From assembly GCF_012926615.1 (NCBI RefSeq), contig NZ_JABBNU010000009.1, forward strand, positions 62,001 to 126,000: a DNA stretch of 64,000 bases. The letters run 5' to 3'. Under the pieces are notes generated by a model that was not told the DNA's origin, did not search any database, and saw only the letters and a program-made list of their open reading frames with translations. Shown one piece after another: positions 37,745-48,800 of this stretch. Positions within the stretch are counted from its first letter, which is position 1; the number at the start of each line of letters is the position of its first letter. Source of the DNA: Marinigracilibium pacificum (GTDB lineage: Bacteria; Bacteroidota; Bacteroidia; Cytophagales; Cyclobacteriaceae). The translations under genes were made by a program, and so were the position numbers.

Positions 37745-38206
37745 ATGAGAAAGTTATTGTTATCAGGAATATTATTGATGCTAGTATTTCAGGTCAATTT
37801 ATTCGCGCAGACAGAAGCTGAAATAATTATGGACATGTTTAAGCTTGAAAAGAAGGCTGCAATGGCTGACTTTATGGCGTTATCAGAAGGTCAAGCAATT
37901 ACATTTTGGGAATTATATGATGCCTATGAAATTGAAAGAAAAGATCTCAGTAAAAAAAGAATATCGCTATTAAATGAATATGCTGACAATTACTCTACTT
38001 TGAATGCTGAAAAGGTCGATAAGATGGTCAATGAAATGATAAACATTCAAAAAAGTGACCTGGCTTTAAGGACGAAATATTATAAGAAAATCAAAAAATC
38101 ATTGGGTGCTGAAATTGCAGGTCGCTTTTTTCAAGCAGAAGATGCAATTAATACTATAGTAAAATCTGCATTATATGATGACTTACCTTTAATTCCTTCA
38201 AATTAA
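37745..38206 (+). CDS. Small secreted helical protein
   Basis: 153 residues from the ATG at 37745; a TTG four codons upstream is possible but less likely. The signal peptide MRKLLLSGILLMLVFQVNLFA ends near residue 21. The mature protein is mostly helical and charged (DMFKLEKKAAMADFMALSEG, then FWELYDAYEIERKDLSKKR). This pattern recalls the Spy/CpxP-like periplasmic helical proteins, but no firm family assignment can be made by eye. It appears to be a single gene. Confidence 0.65.
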   Translation: MRKLLLSGILLMLVFQVNLFAQTEAEIIMDMFKLEKKAAMADFMALSEGQAITFWELYDAYEIERKDLSKKRISLLNEYADNYSTLNAEKVDKMVNEMINIQKSDLALRTKYYKKIKKSLGAEIAGRFFQAEDAINTIVKSALYDDLPLIPSN

Positions 38207-38243
38207 AAAGGAGCAGTTTTCACTGCCCCTCATATATCTTTAA

Positions 38244-38630
38244 TTAAAAAGGTAAATCATCTTCCGGTGAATCAAATGGCGGCTCCTCTGTTGGCATTGG
38301 AGCTTGTGGATAATCAGGTGGCATTGATGCATTTCCTCCTGATGGCTGCCCTGCGTTCATTGGTTGAACTTTCCAAGCTTTAATATCAGTATACCACCTT
38401 CCATTGAACTCTCTGCTTTCAACATTAAATGCTATATTCAACATTGCTCCAATATTAAGCAATGAATCATCGATCTTATCTCCCCAAATAGAAACACATA
38501 TCTTCTTAGGGAATTTATCCTCTATTGTTTCTACAATGATATCCTGTTTTTTCCAAGGTCCGTTTTTACCTTGCCCCTCCTGTATTGGAAGCTTTTGTAC
38601 TAATTTAGCGTTGAATTCAAGGTTTGCCAT
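38244..38630 (-). CDS. DUF3127 protein, OB-fold/single-strand-binding-like
   Basis: 128 residues from the ATG at 38630, which begins MANLEFNAKLVQKLPIQEG; a longer in-frame extension upstream is rejected as shadow sequence. The body (GPWKKQDIIVETIEDKFPKK, VSIWGDKIDD, NIAFNVESREFNGRWYTDI) matches DUF3127, predicted to be an OB fold like single-strand binding proteins. The tail is Gly/Pro-rich and ends DSPEDDLPF, very like the acidic tip that SSB uses to recruit partners. A DNA-binding role is an inference. Confidence 0.75.
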   Translation of the reverse strand: MANLEFNAKLVQKLPIQEGQGKNGPWKKQDIIVETIEDKFPKKICVSIWGDKIDDSLLNIGAMLNIAFNVESREFNGRWYTDIKAWKVQPMNAGQPSGGNASMPPDYPQAPMPTEEPPFDSPEDDLPF

Positions 38631-38778
38631 AATGATAAAATAATAATGCTTCTGAATTATCAGCTTGAAATCTAATAATCCAATTTTGTTAAAAATTATC
38701 TTCAAGATTACGAATTAACAGAAGATATTCCACTATAAATTTTGGTTTTCTAAACGGCTACTGATTTGAAGTTAAATC

Positions 38779-40221
38779 TTATTCTTCACGCATTGTTAAT
38801 AATTCTTTTCCGAAGGCATATAACTTTAATTCATTTTTATCATAACTAAAGGTATCAGCGGATTTAAGTGCATTAATAAACATTTCCTCTTGATTACCCG
38901 GACAGGCCATCATAGTCATTGGGCCATCCATTAAAAACTTAATACGGTTCCCGTCAATTAAAAATGAAGCACTAAAATTATTGCATCCTGTGTTTCCATT
39001 TAACTTTCGTTCACCTTTGTTAAAGATTAGATAGGGAGTTGGAAGCTCAGGTATAGTATCATTATTTGTAGTAAATGAATAATCCTGTACAATCCATTTG
39101 CCATTAGGGAAAGCCGAACCTCCTTTATACAATTCATCCGGCAGCTTTTTTGCAAGTGTCAGGTATGATTCATGAAAGTGATGCTGAAAAACATCATCAG
39201 AAACTTCTGGGAAGCTATCTAGATATGTTTTATCAGGCTCTAGCTGGACTACAACCCCTGCCCTCATATAGTTATTTGTTGATAAATAATCAGGAACTTC
39301 AAGACCCGGCAAATTTTTCTCAACCATTTTATGAGTCATTTTACCTAAAACCTTCTCATAGTTTTTCTGCGCTTTTAAATTGGGTTTGCTTAATTTATTA
39401 TAAGCATGCCTAAGGACCAATCTGTCAGGGAATTTTTGATTTTTAATCATACTTTTAGCCCCTTTGAAGGGATTAGTAGGATTAAAGTCATCAAGTCTTT
39501 GTATTGAAATCGGAACCTCAGGAACCCAATCAAGAGGATTTATCACTTGAAAAGCATAACCACCCTGGGTAATTCTCTCAAAATCATAAGCATAATACAT
39601 ATTGCCAGGTTTAGGGGCTGCACTACAGTATGTTTTGAACCTGGCAGACTCATTTATTCCTCCATCCAGCTGTAAATAATGAAGATATGAGGTTAATAAA
39701 TAGGCTATGGCTCCCCCCTGGCTATGACCCATGATAAGAAAATCATTAAATCCGGATTTATTAAGAGAATCGATTTTGGGTATTATTTCTTGTGACAAAT
39801 ACCCTAAGCCAACTAACCACCCTACATGTACAGCAGCATCTGGGTCTTCTGCAAGCTTATAATTGAATTTATTATCAACTCCGGGTAATGTAAGTGTTCC
39901 TTGAGCCGGAACCATTGCAGAATAGAAGTTTTCAAGCCAACTTTCCATTTTATCGGTTGTCCCTCGAATACTAATAACAGCTTGTTGTTTTTCATTAACC
40001 CATAGGTCCCAGCTATTATCAAGCCCCATTTCACCTGATTGATATATCATATTATAATTATCAGGTTGAGGATACTTTTCTTTATAGTCTGCTCTTTTGG
40101 TAGACTGAATTGAAATCAATAATAAATCAATGTATTCAGACTTTTCAAATCCAGGCTGTATTGCCTGAGTTAAACCAATAAATTGTTGAAATATAAATAC
40201 TAAAGTAAACAGCTTTTTCAT
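38779..40221 (-). CDS. Secreted class 3-like lipase fused to a META domain
   Basis: 480 residues with a signal peptide (1-20). The lipase part has the nucleophile motif GHSQGG with Ser167, preceded by an ISIRGT strand typical of class 3 lipases. The C-terminal about 110 residues (from GKWIVQDYSFTTN) form a META/HslJ-like domain with the signature LNGNTGCNNFSASF and MMACPGNQEEMFINAL. The fusion suggests an exported esterase with a substrate-binding or stability domain. Substrate unknown. Transcribed alone, divergent from the LuxR-type gene. Confidence 0.8.
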   Translation of the reverse strand: MKKLFTLVFIFQQFIGLTQAIQPGFEKSEYIDLLLISIQSTKRADYKEKYPQPDNYNMIYQSGEMGLDNSWDLWVNEKQQAVISIRGTTDKMESWLENFYSAMVPAQGTLTLPGVDNKFNYKLAEDPDAAVHVGWLVGLGYLSQEIIPKIDSLNKSGFNDFLIMGHSQGGAIAYLLTSYLHYLQLDGGINESARFKTYCSAAPKPGNMYYAYDFERITQGGYAFQVINPLDWVPEVPISIQRLDDFNPTNPFKGAKSMIKNQKFPDRLVLRHAYNKLSKPNLKAQKNYEKVLGKMTHKMVEKNLPGLEVPDYLSTNNYMRAGVVVQLEPDKTYLDSFPEVSDDVFQHHFHESYLTLAKKLPDELYKGGSAFPNGKWIVQDYSFTTNNDTIPELPTPYLIFNKGERKLNGNTGCNNFSASFLIDGNRIKFLMDGPMTMMACPGNQEEMFINALKSADTFSYDKNELKLYAFGKELLTMREE

Positions 40222-40370
40222 CCCTTAAAAATAACCATATTAATCCTTGATCAGAGATATTTGCAGACAGTTTTTAATGATTTTGTTTTATTTTTTATAA
40301 AAAAAACCATATTACGCAACCCCAACCAACCAGCATAACTTAACAATGAATTACTTATTTAACCCAGGTT

Positions 40371-41024
40371 ATGCTAATACATGAAATACTAATGCCTGAA
40401 AACTGTTATTACCTGATTGCATCAGAAGAATCTAACATAATTGAGTTTGTTCACCCTGACATAGAAAAAGTAATTGGAATCAAAAAGGAAAATATAGAGA
40501 CATTCAACTGTGTTTTAGAATTATACCCTGAAAATGAAAGGCTCAATCTTTTAAAAAAATGTTCCGCAGCAAAAGAAATATTCAAGATGCAAAAAGAAAC
40601 ATCCGCTGAAGTTGAGTTTTTTGTTCAGTTCAAACCCAGAATCAATACCAATGAGGGAAAAGAGAAACCCCTACTTCATCGTATTAGTTACTTTATAGAT
40701 CAAGATGATGATTGCCTAAAATTAATCTTACACCGAACAGAAATTTCAGAAAGCAATCAGAAACATTCAATCAAAAAGGCCATTTCCAATATTGATATTA
40801 ATTCTCAAAACAATAACTCGGAAAACAATCACTTTAATTTTACCTCTAAAGAAATAGAAATCATCAAACTGATGACAAAGGGTTATAATACAAATGAAAT
40901 TGCTGAGGAACTTTTTATATCACCACTAACCGTCAAGACTCACAAGCGTAACATTTTACAGAAATCACAAACAAAAAACTCTTTACAGCTTGTTGCAACA
41001 TGTATCCGCAAAGGTATAGTGTAA
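40371..41024 (+). CDS. LuxR-type transcriptional regulator with PAS-like N-terminus
   Basis: 217 residues. The N-terminal about 125 residues look like a PAS fold (NCYYLIASEESNIIEFVHPD, then IEKVIGIKKENI and a closing strand LKLILHRTEI). The C-terminal LuxR/GerE helix-turn-helix spans about 155-215 (FTSKEIEIIKLMTKGYNTNE, then LFISPLTVKTHKRNILQK). No receiver domain or phospho-acceptor is present, so it probably senses a ligand directly. It lies just upstream of the two secreted-adhesin units and could regulate them; that is inference from position. Confidence 0.8.
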   Translation: MLIHEILMPENCYYLIASEESNIIEFVHPDIEKVIGIKKENIETFNCVLELYPENERLNLLKKCSAAKEIFKMQKETSAEVEFFVQFKPRINTNEGKEKPLLHRISYFIDQDDDCLKLILHRTEISESNQKHSIKKAISNIDINSQNNNSENNHFNFTSKEIEIIKLMTKGYNTNEIAEELFISPLTVKTHKRNILQKSQTKNSLQLVATCIRKGIV

Positions 41025-41241
41025 AAAAACGCTTAAAGTAGTATTGACAGCCCTCCTTCCTATAGTAATATATAAACCAAGTAAAGTAGAATTCTTTATT
41101 GGAGTAACATTTTAATAAGCTATAAATCAAGCACCTATTAAATCATTTAGAATACAAAATTCAGATGACTATCATTTGATTAGGGCAATAGCTTTATAAT
41201 CAATATGTAACCAATCGATAACCAATTTAAACATAATAACT

Positions 41242-41613
41242 ATGAAAAAACCACACCTTTTTCTAGTACTCCCGATCTTATTTTGTCTGAGTTTTTCTTC
41301 GAAAGCTCAAACAATTAATGATCAGGATTCAGAGCACCCAATAGCGGTAGTAGCTCCCCATCTTCCTCAATTATTAAGATTTGAAGGAACCGGCAATTCA
41401 TTTTATGGCGTAGAGCGTCAATACCAATCTGATAACAACATCAACAGATTACAAGCCTGGATAACAAATTTTCCGGAAGAGTATTCGAGCTATAAAGGCA
41501 AAATAGAGGAATATTTAGCCTCTGTTGATCAAGAAGCGCTAAGTAATAGTGACTTGGAAATCTACTATGATATTAAGAGTCAATGGTTAATGTTAAGTCA
41601 ACTTTCAAACTAG
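41242..41613 (+). CDS. Small secreted protein preceding the first type IX cargo gene
   Basis: 123 residues with a signal peptide (1-22, ending SSKA). The rest is soluble and mixed (IAVVAPHLPQLLRFEGTGNS, SSYKGKIEEYLASVDQE). No family recognised. The stop is 4 bases from the start of the interrupted cargo gene, so the two are co-transcribed. A similarly placed but unrelated-looking small secreted protein precedes the second cargo gene at 45435. Confidence 0.6.
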   Translation: MKKPHLFLVLPILFCLSFSSKAQTINDQDSEHPIAVVAPHLPQLLRFEGTGNSFYGVERQYQSDNNINRLQAWITNFPEEYSSYKGKIEEYLASVDQEALSNSDLEIYYDIKSQWLMLSQLSN

Positions 41614-41617
41614 TATA

Positions 41618-44600
41618 ATGATGAAAAACATTTACACAATACCTATAAAGGCTTTTCTATTAACTTTTCTATTATCAATAGTAAGCATCTCATTATCATT
41701 TGCTCAATGTATTGATCCAATAATAACAGATATTGGAAATTCCGGGCCAGTTTGTGAAGGTGAACAAATTCAAATATTTGCCGAAGGCGAAATTGGAGGG
41801 GTATCATCTAACTATGTTAGAATGGCTGGTATAGGAGGAAACTTTGGTAATCGAGAATTTAACAAAGTATTTGCAACAGGAGACAGACCAGAAGAAATAC
41901 AACGTATATCCGAAGCTACTTTTAATTCAATTGCGGCAGGAGGTGCCAGTGCATTGCATGCCAGATATGACATATTGTTATTCACATGGAACTCGAACAC
42001 AAATTTAAATGTAAACTAGACACTAATAAATAATTATCTCGCATTAGGAGGAAGTGTGTTTTGGGAAGATAACAGGAACATATCAAAATTAAGCCCAGGT
42101 GTAGTTGGGTATCAAACTGACAATTCCTTCGGTGCATCTTATCAATTAGTAAGCCCACCAGCATTTCCTATTTTAGTAGCAAATGGAGTTGTTGGTCATT
42201 TTGTCAATCACCATTTGGGTGTCAATTCCTGGCCATCATGGATGGAACCTTATATTTTGGGACCTCCATCTAACCCAATTACTTTGGCAATAGCAGGAAT
42301 CCATCCTACCGGGGGAGGAAGACTAATCGTTCAGGGTCCGGACCAAGATTTTCATGCTTTAAGAAATGGGTCAAACCCAAGTGGAAATCAGTATAAAATG
42401 CTTCTAAATCAAATAGACTTTTTAATATCTGAACAAACAGGGATAAGTTGGACCGGACCAAATGGATTTACTTCAAATGAGGCAAGCCCTATAATCGAAA
42501 ATGTAACACCTGAAATGGCTGGTGAATATACGGCTATCTTAACCAATGAAACCGGGGGCGGATGTTTTGTAACTGCAACTACTACTGTTGTTGTATATGA
42601 AAAACCCGAAGTTGAATTAGGTGATGATATTACAATATGCACTGAAACCGTAAATCTTACCGCAGAATTGGAAGATGATACAGGAGTAACCTATTTATGG
42701 AATACTGGTGAAATCACAAAAACAATAACAGTTACTCCAGGAAATTACTCAGTTACAGTAACAAATTCAAATGGCTGCAGTAGCACTGATAACATTAGTG
42801 TTAATGTCGGAGATACAGACCCTCCAACAGCTTTAGTCAATAATATAACCATTCAATTAAATGAATTGGGAATTGCAGAAATTACTGCCTCCCAAATTGA
42901 TAATGGAAGTTTTGATGATTGTGAAATTGATAATATCACAATTGACAAGAGTATTTTCACTTGCAATAATGTAGGTGCTAATGATGTAACATTAGTTGTT
43001 ACTGATAAAAGTGGGAAATCATCTTCAGCAGTAGCTATTGTAACCGTTGAAGATATTACTCCACCTACAGTAATCACAAAAGATATCATAATACAACTTG
43101 ATGCTACAGGTAATGCCACAATTACACCTGCAGATGTAAATGATAAATCTTCAGATGCTTGTGGTATCCTTTCATATAGTCTGGACATCGATGCATTTAC
43201 TTGTGATGATATTGGTGACAATACAGTAAACCTGACTTTTACTGACAACAATGGTAATTGGGCTTCTGCTCCTGCTACTGTTAAGGTAGAAGACAACGTA
43301 CCACCGGTTGTAATGACCAAAAACATCACCGTTCAACTTGATGCCACCGGTAATGCATCAATTACTCCAGCTGATGTTGATGATGGTTCTTCAGATGCTT
43401 GTGGTATCATCTCTTACAGTCTGGATGTCGATGCATTTACTTGTGCTAATGTAGGAGATAATACAGTAAACCTGACTGTAACCGATAACAATGGTAATTC
43501 GGCTTCAGCTCCTGCTACTGTTAAGGTAGAAGACAATGTGCCACCAACTGTTTTGACACAGGACATCATCGTTATTCTGGATGCTGTAGGAAATGCCTCA
43601 ATTACTCCGGCTGATGTAGACAACGGTTCTTCAGACGCTTGTGGAATCTTATCTTACAGTCTGGATGTAACAACTTTTGATTGTAGTAATTTGGGCGATA
43701 ACGCAGTAAACTTGACTGTTACAGATATCAACGGTAATTCTGCATCGGCAATTGCCACTGTAAAAGTGATTAATGATGTTCCTGAGATTAACACCTTATC
43801 TTTACCACTTTCACCACAGCAGATAAATACCCAGATTTTTGCTTCGGCTACGTTCACTGATACAAATATATTTAGTGCAGAATTCAACTGGGGTGATGGA
43901 AGTACTTCTGCTGGTGCAATTACCGGAAGTGATATAGCAGGCGATCACACATATTCAATTCCGGGAGTATACGAAGTATCACTAACAATTACTGATATCT
44001 GCGGGTTTCAAGACACTGAAGTATTCCAGTATGTAGTTATTTATGATCCATATGGAGGCTTTGTAACCGGCGGAGGATATATCTGGTCACATCCAGGCTA
44101 TTACACTCCTGATCCTTTAGCTGAAGGAAAGGCTAACTTTGGGTTTGTTGCCAAATACAAAAAAGGAGCAACAACACCAACCGGAAATACGCAGTTCAGG
44201 TTTACTGCCGGAAACATGAATTTCCATAGTACTGAATATGAATGGCTGGTAATAGCAGGACAAAAAGCAATGTATAAAGGCTCTGGAACAATTAACGGAG
44301 CAGGAAACTACAAATTTATGCTCTCAGCAATTGACGGAACCACAAAAGCCGATGGAGACCGCTTTAGAATGCAAATCTGGGATACATTTGATAATGTGAT
44401 ATATGATAATCAGCCAGGTGAAGATGAAAATGCTGATGCTTCCACATATCTTGGAGGTGGATCTATTACAATTCATGATGGAAAAAACAATGGAGGCAAC
44501 CAAACTGCTGAATTTGAAATAGAAAACTCTTCGTTTGAAAAAGTTAGCTTCTATCCAAACCCAGTCACTTCTATTATGAATATCGAATTGACTGATAGAT

Positions 44601-44791
44601 TTGCAAATGGAGATCAACCATTAGAAGTAGAAATCTATGAGATCAACGGAAGATCAGTTGGTTTTAAAGAATACTCAAATTCTTCCTCAAAAATGATTCA
44701 ACTAAGAGTTGATGATTTGAAAAAGGGCATATATCTATTAACCCTGAAAAACGGAGATGAATTTGAATATTTTAAATTCATAAAAGAATAA
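41618..44791 (+). pseudogene. Type IX secreted adhesin-like protein interrupted by one in-frame TAG
   Basis: One continuous frame of 1058 codons with a single internal stop, TAG at 42017-42019 (codon 134). The frame continues without shift: ..NLNVN-stop-TLINNYLALGGSVFWED.. The residue is plausibly a former Trp (TGG to TAG). Domains: signal peptide (ending near SFA), an Ig-like domain with a long insertion, a second Ig-like domain (about 330-400), four HYR-like repeats of exactly 80 residues, a PKD domain (AEFNWGDGSTSAGAI), the GGFVTGGGYIWSHPGYY domain annotated elsewhere as post-COAP-1, and a type IX sorting domain (FYPNPV, then FKFIKE). A GTG at 42056 preceded by AGGAGG could restart translation, but the product would lack a signal peptide. 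Confidence 0.75.
42821..43780 (+). repeat. Four 240-bp HYR-like coding repeats
   Basis: Units begin at 42821, 43061, 43301 and 43541, an exact 240-bp period (80 codons) with no indels. The last three are most alike: each runs PPxVxTxxIxVxLDAxGNAxITPADV, then SSDACGIxSYSLD and a closing VNLTVTDNNGNSASAxATVKV. The first unit is more diverged (ALVNNITIQLNELGIAEITA). They encode repeated beta-sandwich modules of a surface or secreted protein. Confidence 0.9.
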
Positions 44792-44814
44792 ACTATAATC
44801 AGTTTCAATAATGG

Positions 44815-44847
44815 ACAGTGCGCTTGAAAAGGCGCTCTGTTTTTTTA
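44815..44847 (+). terminator. Rho-independent terminator of the first cargo unit
   Basis: ACAGTGCGC (44815-44823) and GCGCTCTGT (44832-44840) pair with one mismatch, followed by a run of T. Confidence 0.8.
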
Positions 44848-45434
44848 TAAGACGATTCACCAAAAAATCATGGTTTTACAGCTATTTATTTATTTAATAA
44901 GTACTATTTCATTCATTACAGTTCTCCCATTATAATAATTAACACTAATCATTAAAATTAAACAATATTTAATCAGAACAGCATTGGTATTTCACTAATT
45001 TTAATTTCCTTTTTTATTAAAAAATTCATAATTTTGTATAGATATAAAAACCTTATAAAGAAGGAATTTTAACCCGAAATTCTTCAATTATATCAAACAA
45101 AAAAAAGGGGACTGTCTATTAAGAATCTTCTGTATCCCTAATTTAAAATCCTCGAAACATACAGCTTAGAATATTAAAGACAGGTGAGCAAAAAATTACA
45201 GCCCATAAGGGGGTAGTATCTTTCAAGCACATTGTATAAAGCAAAGACTATATTAAGCTTATATATCAACTTCAATAAAAACTAATATAGCTTCATGTAA
45301 GTCTAATTCTATCAATTCCTGATATCAAGCAATATAGTTATTTGGAATTGGTTATCAGCATTTCCTCAAATGATCATGTTTGAGGAGTGTACAACTATTC
45401 TCATACTTCATTAAACCCCTTAACAAACCTCATC
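44848..45434. other. AT-rich intergenic region between the two cargo units
   Basis: About 590 bases. No convincing open frame was found. It includes AAAAAAAGGGGACTGTCT near 45103, which recalls insertion-sequence ends in other Bacteroidota but has no partner repeat or transposase here. It presumably holds the promoter of the second unit. No exact TAnnTTTG was found close to the 45435 start. Confidence 0.4.
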
Positions 45435-45851
45435 ATGTCAAATCTTATAAAAAGTTATTGCCTGACAATAATTTTATTATCAGTCATTTCAACACAATTA
45501 GTCAATGCCCAGGAAACAATCAACTGGCAAATACTTGAAGACAATGATTCAGTCAGTGTTTATTATGCCCCTCTCTCCTGTGGAGATGAAATTATATTAG
45601 ATACTATTTATACAGAATCACTTGCATTAAAAGTCGAGCGCAAATATCCTGAAATAAGAATGGTGGCTCTAACAATAGAAACAACAGATGGAATAAATAA
45701 TCATCAAGGATATTTCATATTTAGCTTCGATGACTCAAATGAAACTATTTACGACTGCAGCAGGTTACCTCACATTTCACCAACCGGACCTATACCCTTT
45801 AGTGGTAGTAGTTCTGTGACCCTGCTTAATATTTTAACCGAAACCTTATAG
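45435..45851 (+). CDS. Small secreted protein preceding the second type IX cargo gene
   Basis: 138 residues from the ATG at 45435, which begins a signal peptide (ending near LVNAQ); an in-frame ATG 16 codons upstream is rejected. The mature protein is beta-rich with two cysteines (LSCGDEI, YDCSRL) that could form a disulfide. No family recognised. Four bases separate it from the next gene, as in the first unit. Confidence 0.6.
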   Translation: MSNLIKSYCLTIILLSVISTQLVNAQETINWQILEDNDSVSVYYAPLSCGDEIILDTIYTESLALKVERKYPEIRMVALTIETTDGINNHQGYFIFSFDDSNETIYDCSRLPHISPTGPIPFSGSSSVTLLNILTETL

Positions 45852-45855
45852 AGTC

Positions 45856-48800
45856 ATGAAAAATTCATACATACTTATGCTCCTTGGAATACTGATTTCC
45901 TTTGCTGGAAACTCGCAGTATCCAACGATAAATTGGGAAAAAGTAGATGGAGGAACCAACCATGAATATCCTTATAATATAATTCAACTAACAGACTCCT
46001 CTTACCTGACTGTAGGATACTCATACCAATCAAGTGGCGGCAATAAAACAAGCCGAAATTATGGATATACTGATGGATGGGTTATAAAACGTGATAAGCT
46101 GGGCAATAAAATTTGGGACAAAAGCTATGGAGGGTCATCAGATGACAGAATAATTGATGCCTTGGCATTACCTTCTGGAGGAGCACTTCTTTTAGCTACT
46201 AGTTCTTCTGTCCCTAACCTTTTTGTAAATAAAAAAGCTCCGAACAAGGGAGGGCTTGATTACTGGCTTATCCAGATTGATAACAACGGCAACATAATCT
46301 GGCAAAAAACCTATGGCGGAATCTATACTGACTTCGCTACTTCCATTGCAATGTCCGCAGATGGAAATTACTTTATTGCTGGTTATTCCTATTCACCAGT
46401 TTCAGGTGATAAGTCTTCACCTTCAAAAGGTGGATATGACTTTTGGATCTTAAAAGTAGATCCTTCAGGAAACAAAATCTGGGATAGGACCATTGGGGGA
46501 AACAATACGGATTTGCCTTCAAGTATTATTGGAAATTCTGATGGAGGATGTACGATAGTTGGAAGTTCATCATCTACAAGCTCAGGAGATAAATCAGAAT
46601 CCTCCATAAATGGATATGATTACTGGGTGGTTAGATTAAATGATAACGGGATTATTTTATGGGAAAATACAATTAGATCAGCAACAGAACTAGCTCAAAT
46701 TGCAAGCCTAATTGAAATTAATAATTCAATATTTATTCTAGGCGCAAGTTCCGGACCGTTAGGTTATGATAAAACAGTTGGAAATAATAGGCTCTATGAC
46801 TATTGGCTTATCAATCTCAACAAACAAACGGGAAATAATATCTGGCAAAAACTATATGGTGGATCAGGTTATGAATATGCTTGCAAAATTCACAAAACAA
46901 ACAATAATGAGTTCATTTTAAAAGGGCAAACAACTTCAAGTATTTCAGGAGATAAAACGGAGCCTAGTCGTGGTGGTTATGATATATGGTTATTAAAAGT
47001 TGATGACATTGGCAATATTATTTGGGACAAAACCATAGGAGGAAGAAGTCAAGAGTTTAACCAGTCATATGAAAAGGGAATTACCACAGATATTAAAGGA
47101 TTAATTACCATTGAATCAGCAACAGTAATTAGTCCACCTGGTGGGGATAAGTCTTTTGGAGGATATGGAGGCGTTGACTTCTGGACTATCCAACTAAAGG
47201 ATAACACAGTAGTGGATAATACACCCCCAACTGTAATGACAAAGGACATAACCGTCCAGCTTGATGTGATGGGTAATGCAACAATCACTACGCAGGATAT
47301 CGATAATGGCACATCAGACCCAAGTGGTATTGCTTCTTTGACAATTGACATGAGCAATTTTGACTGTAGTAATGTTGGCCCAAACATTGTCACGCTAACA
47401 GCCACAGATAACTTTGGGAATTCCGCTCAGGGACAAGCTACGGTTACAGTGGAAGATAATGTCAGACCGACAGTTATTACCCGAAACATTATTGCTCAAT
47501 TAGATGTCAACGGCATGGTAACTATCACTCCAATGCAAATCGACAATGGTTCTTCCGATGCATGTGGAATAGCTAACTATCAAATTAGTAAGTCAGAATT
47601 TTACTGTGGCGATGTCGGTGAAAACATAATTAATCTTGCTGTTACTGACAACAATGGTAATACTGAAAAAGGTCAGGCAATTGTAACTGTTGAAGATAAT
47701 ATTCCGCCATACGTTAGCACTTTAGACGCTACAATTCAGATTGATGCCACTGGTCATGCATACTTAAATATTGGCCTTATAGACAATGGATCCTCAGATG
47801 CTTGTGGAACCGAGAGTATTAGTCTGGACAGAACAGATTTCACCTGTAATGACGTAGGTGAAAACATTGTTACTTTGACAGTTATTGATTTACATGGTAA
47901 CTCAGCCCAAGGCCAGGCAACCGTTACAGTAATTAATGATGATCCGGTAATAAACAGCTTATCGCTTCCTATCAATCCTAACCCAATTGAAACACAAATT
48001 AATGCTTCAGCAACATTTACCGATGACAACATATCAGAAGCTGAATTTAATTGGGGGGACGGTTCAAGTTCCTTAGGCAATATTATGGGTAGCGATATTA
48101 CTGACAGCCATACCTACCTAATGCCGGGTGTTTACGAAGTTTCATTAACAATTACTGATGTATGTGGACAACAAGACACCGAGGTATTCCAGTATGTAGT
48201 AATTTATGACCCTTACGGTGGTTTTGTAACAGGAGGCGGGTACATCTGGTCACACCCTGGTTATTATACTCCGGATCCATTAGCAGAAGGAAAAGCTAAT
48301 TTTGGCTTTGTTGCCAAGTACAAAAAAGGAGCAACCACTCCAACCGGAAATACTCAATTCATGTTTACAGCAGGAGAAATGAATTTCCATAGTACAGAAT
48401 ATGATTGGTTGGTAATTGCAGGTCAGAAAGCAATGTATAAAGGATCAGGTACAATCAATGGTGCCGGAAGCTACAAGTTCATGCTTTCAGCAATTGATGG
48501 AACCTCCAAGGCTGATGGTGATCGTTTCAGAATGCAGATACTTGATATGTTTGATAACGTCATCTATGATAATCAACCCGGCGATGATGAAAATGTTGAT
48601 GCTTCTACCTATCTCGGAGGCGGATCTATCACAATTCATGATGGAAGTAATAATGGTAATCAAACCAATAGCCTAATCGCTGATCCGGCATTTGAAAAAA
48701 TTCATTTCTACCCTAATCCTGTTAGTTCTACATTAAACATTCAATTAACTGAGAGATTCATGACAGGAAGTGAACCTTTGGAAATCAAAATATATGAAGC

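Noticed and set aside
42821-43780. Regularly spaced direct repeats as a possible CRISPR or phase-variation array
   Set aside because: The 240-bp period encodes in-frame protein repeats; there are no short identical repeats with unique spacers.
45100-45130. Possible insertion-sequence end (GGGGACTGTCT)
   Set aside because: No matching inverted copy, target duplication or transposase remnant was found nearby.
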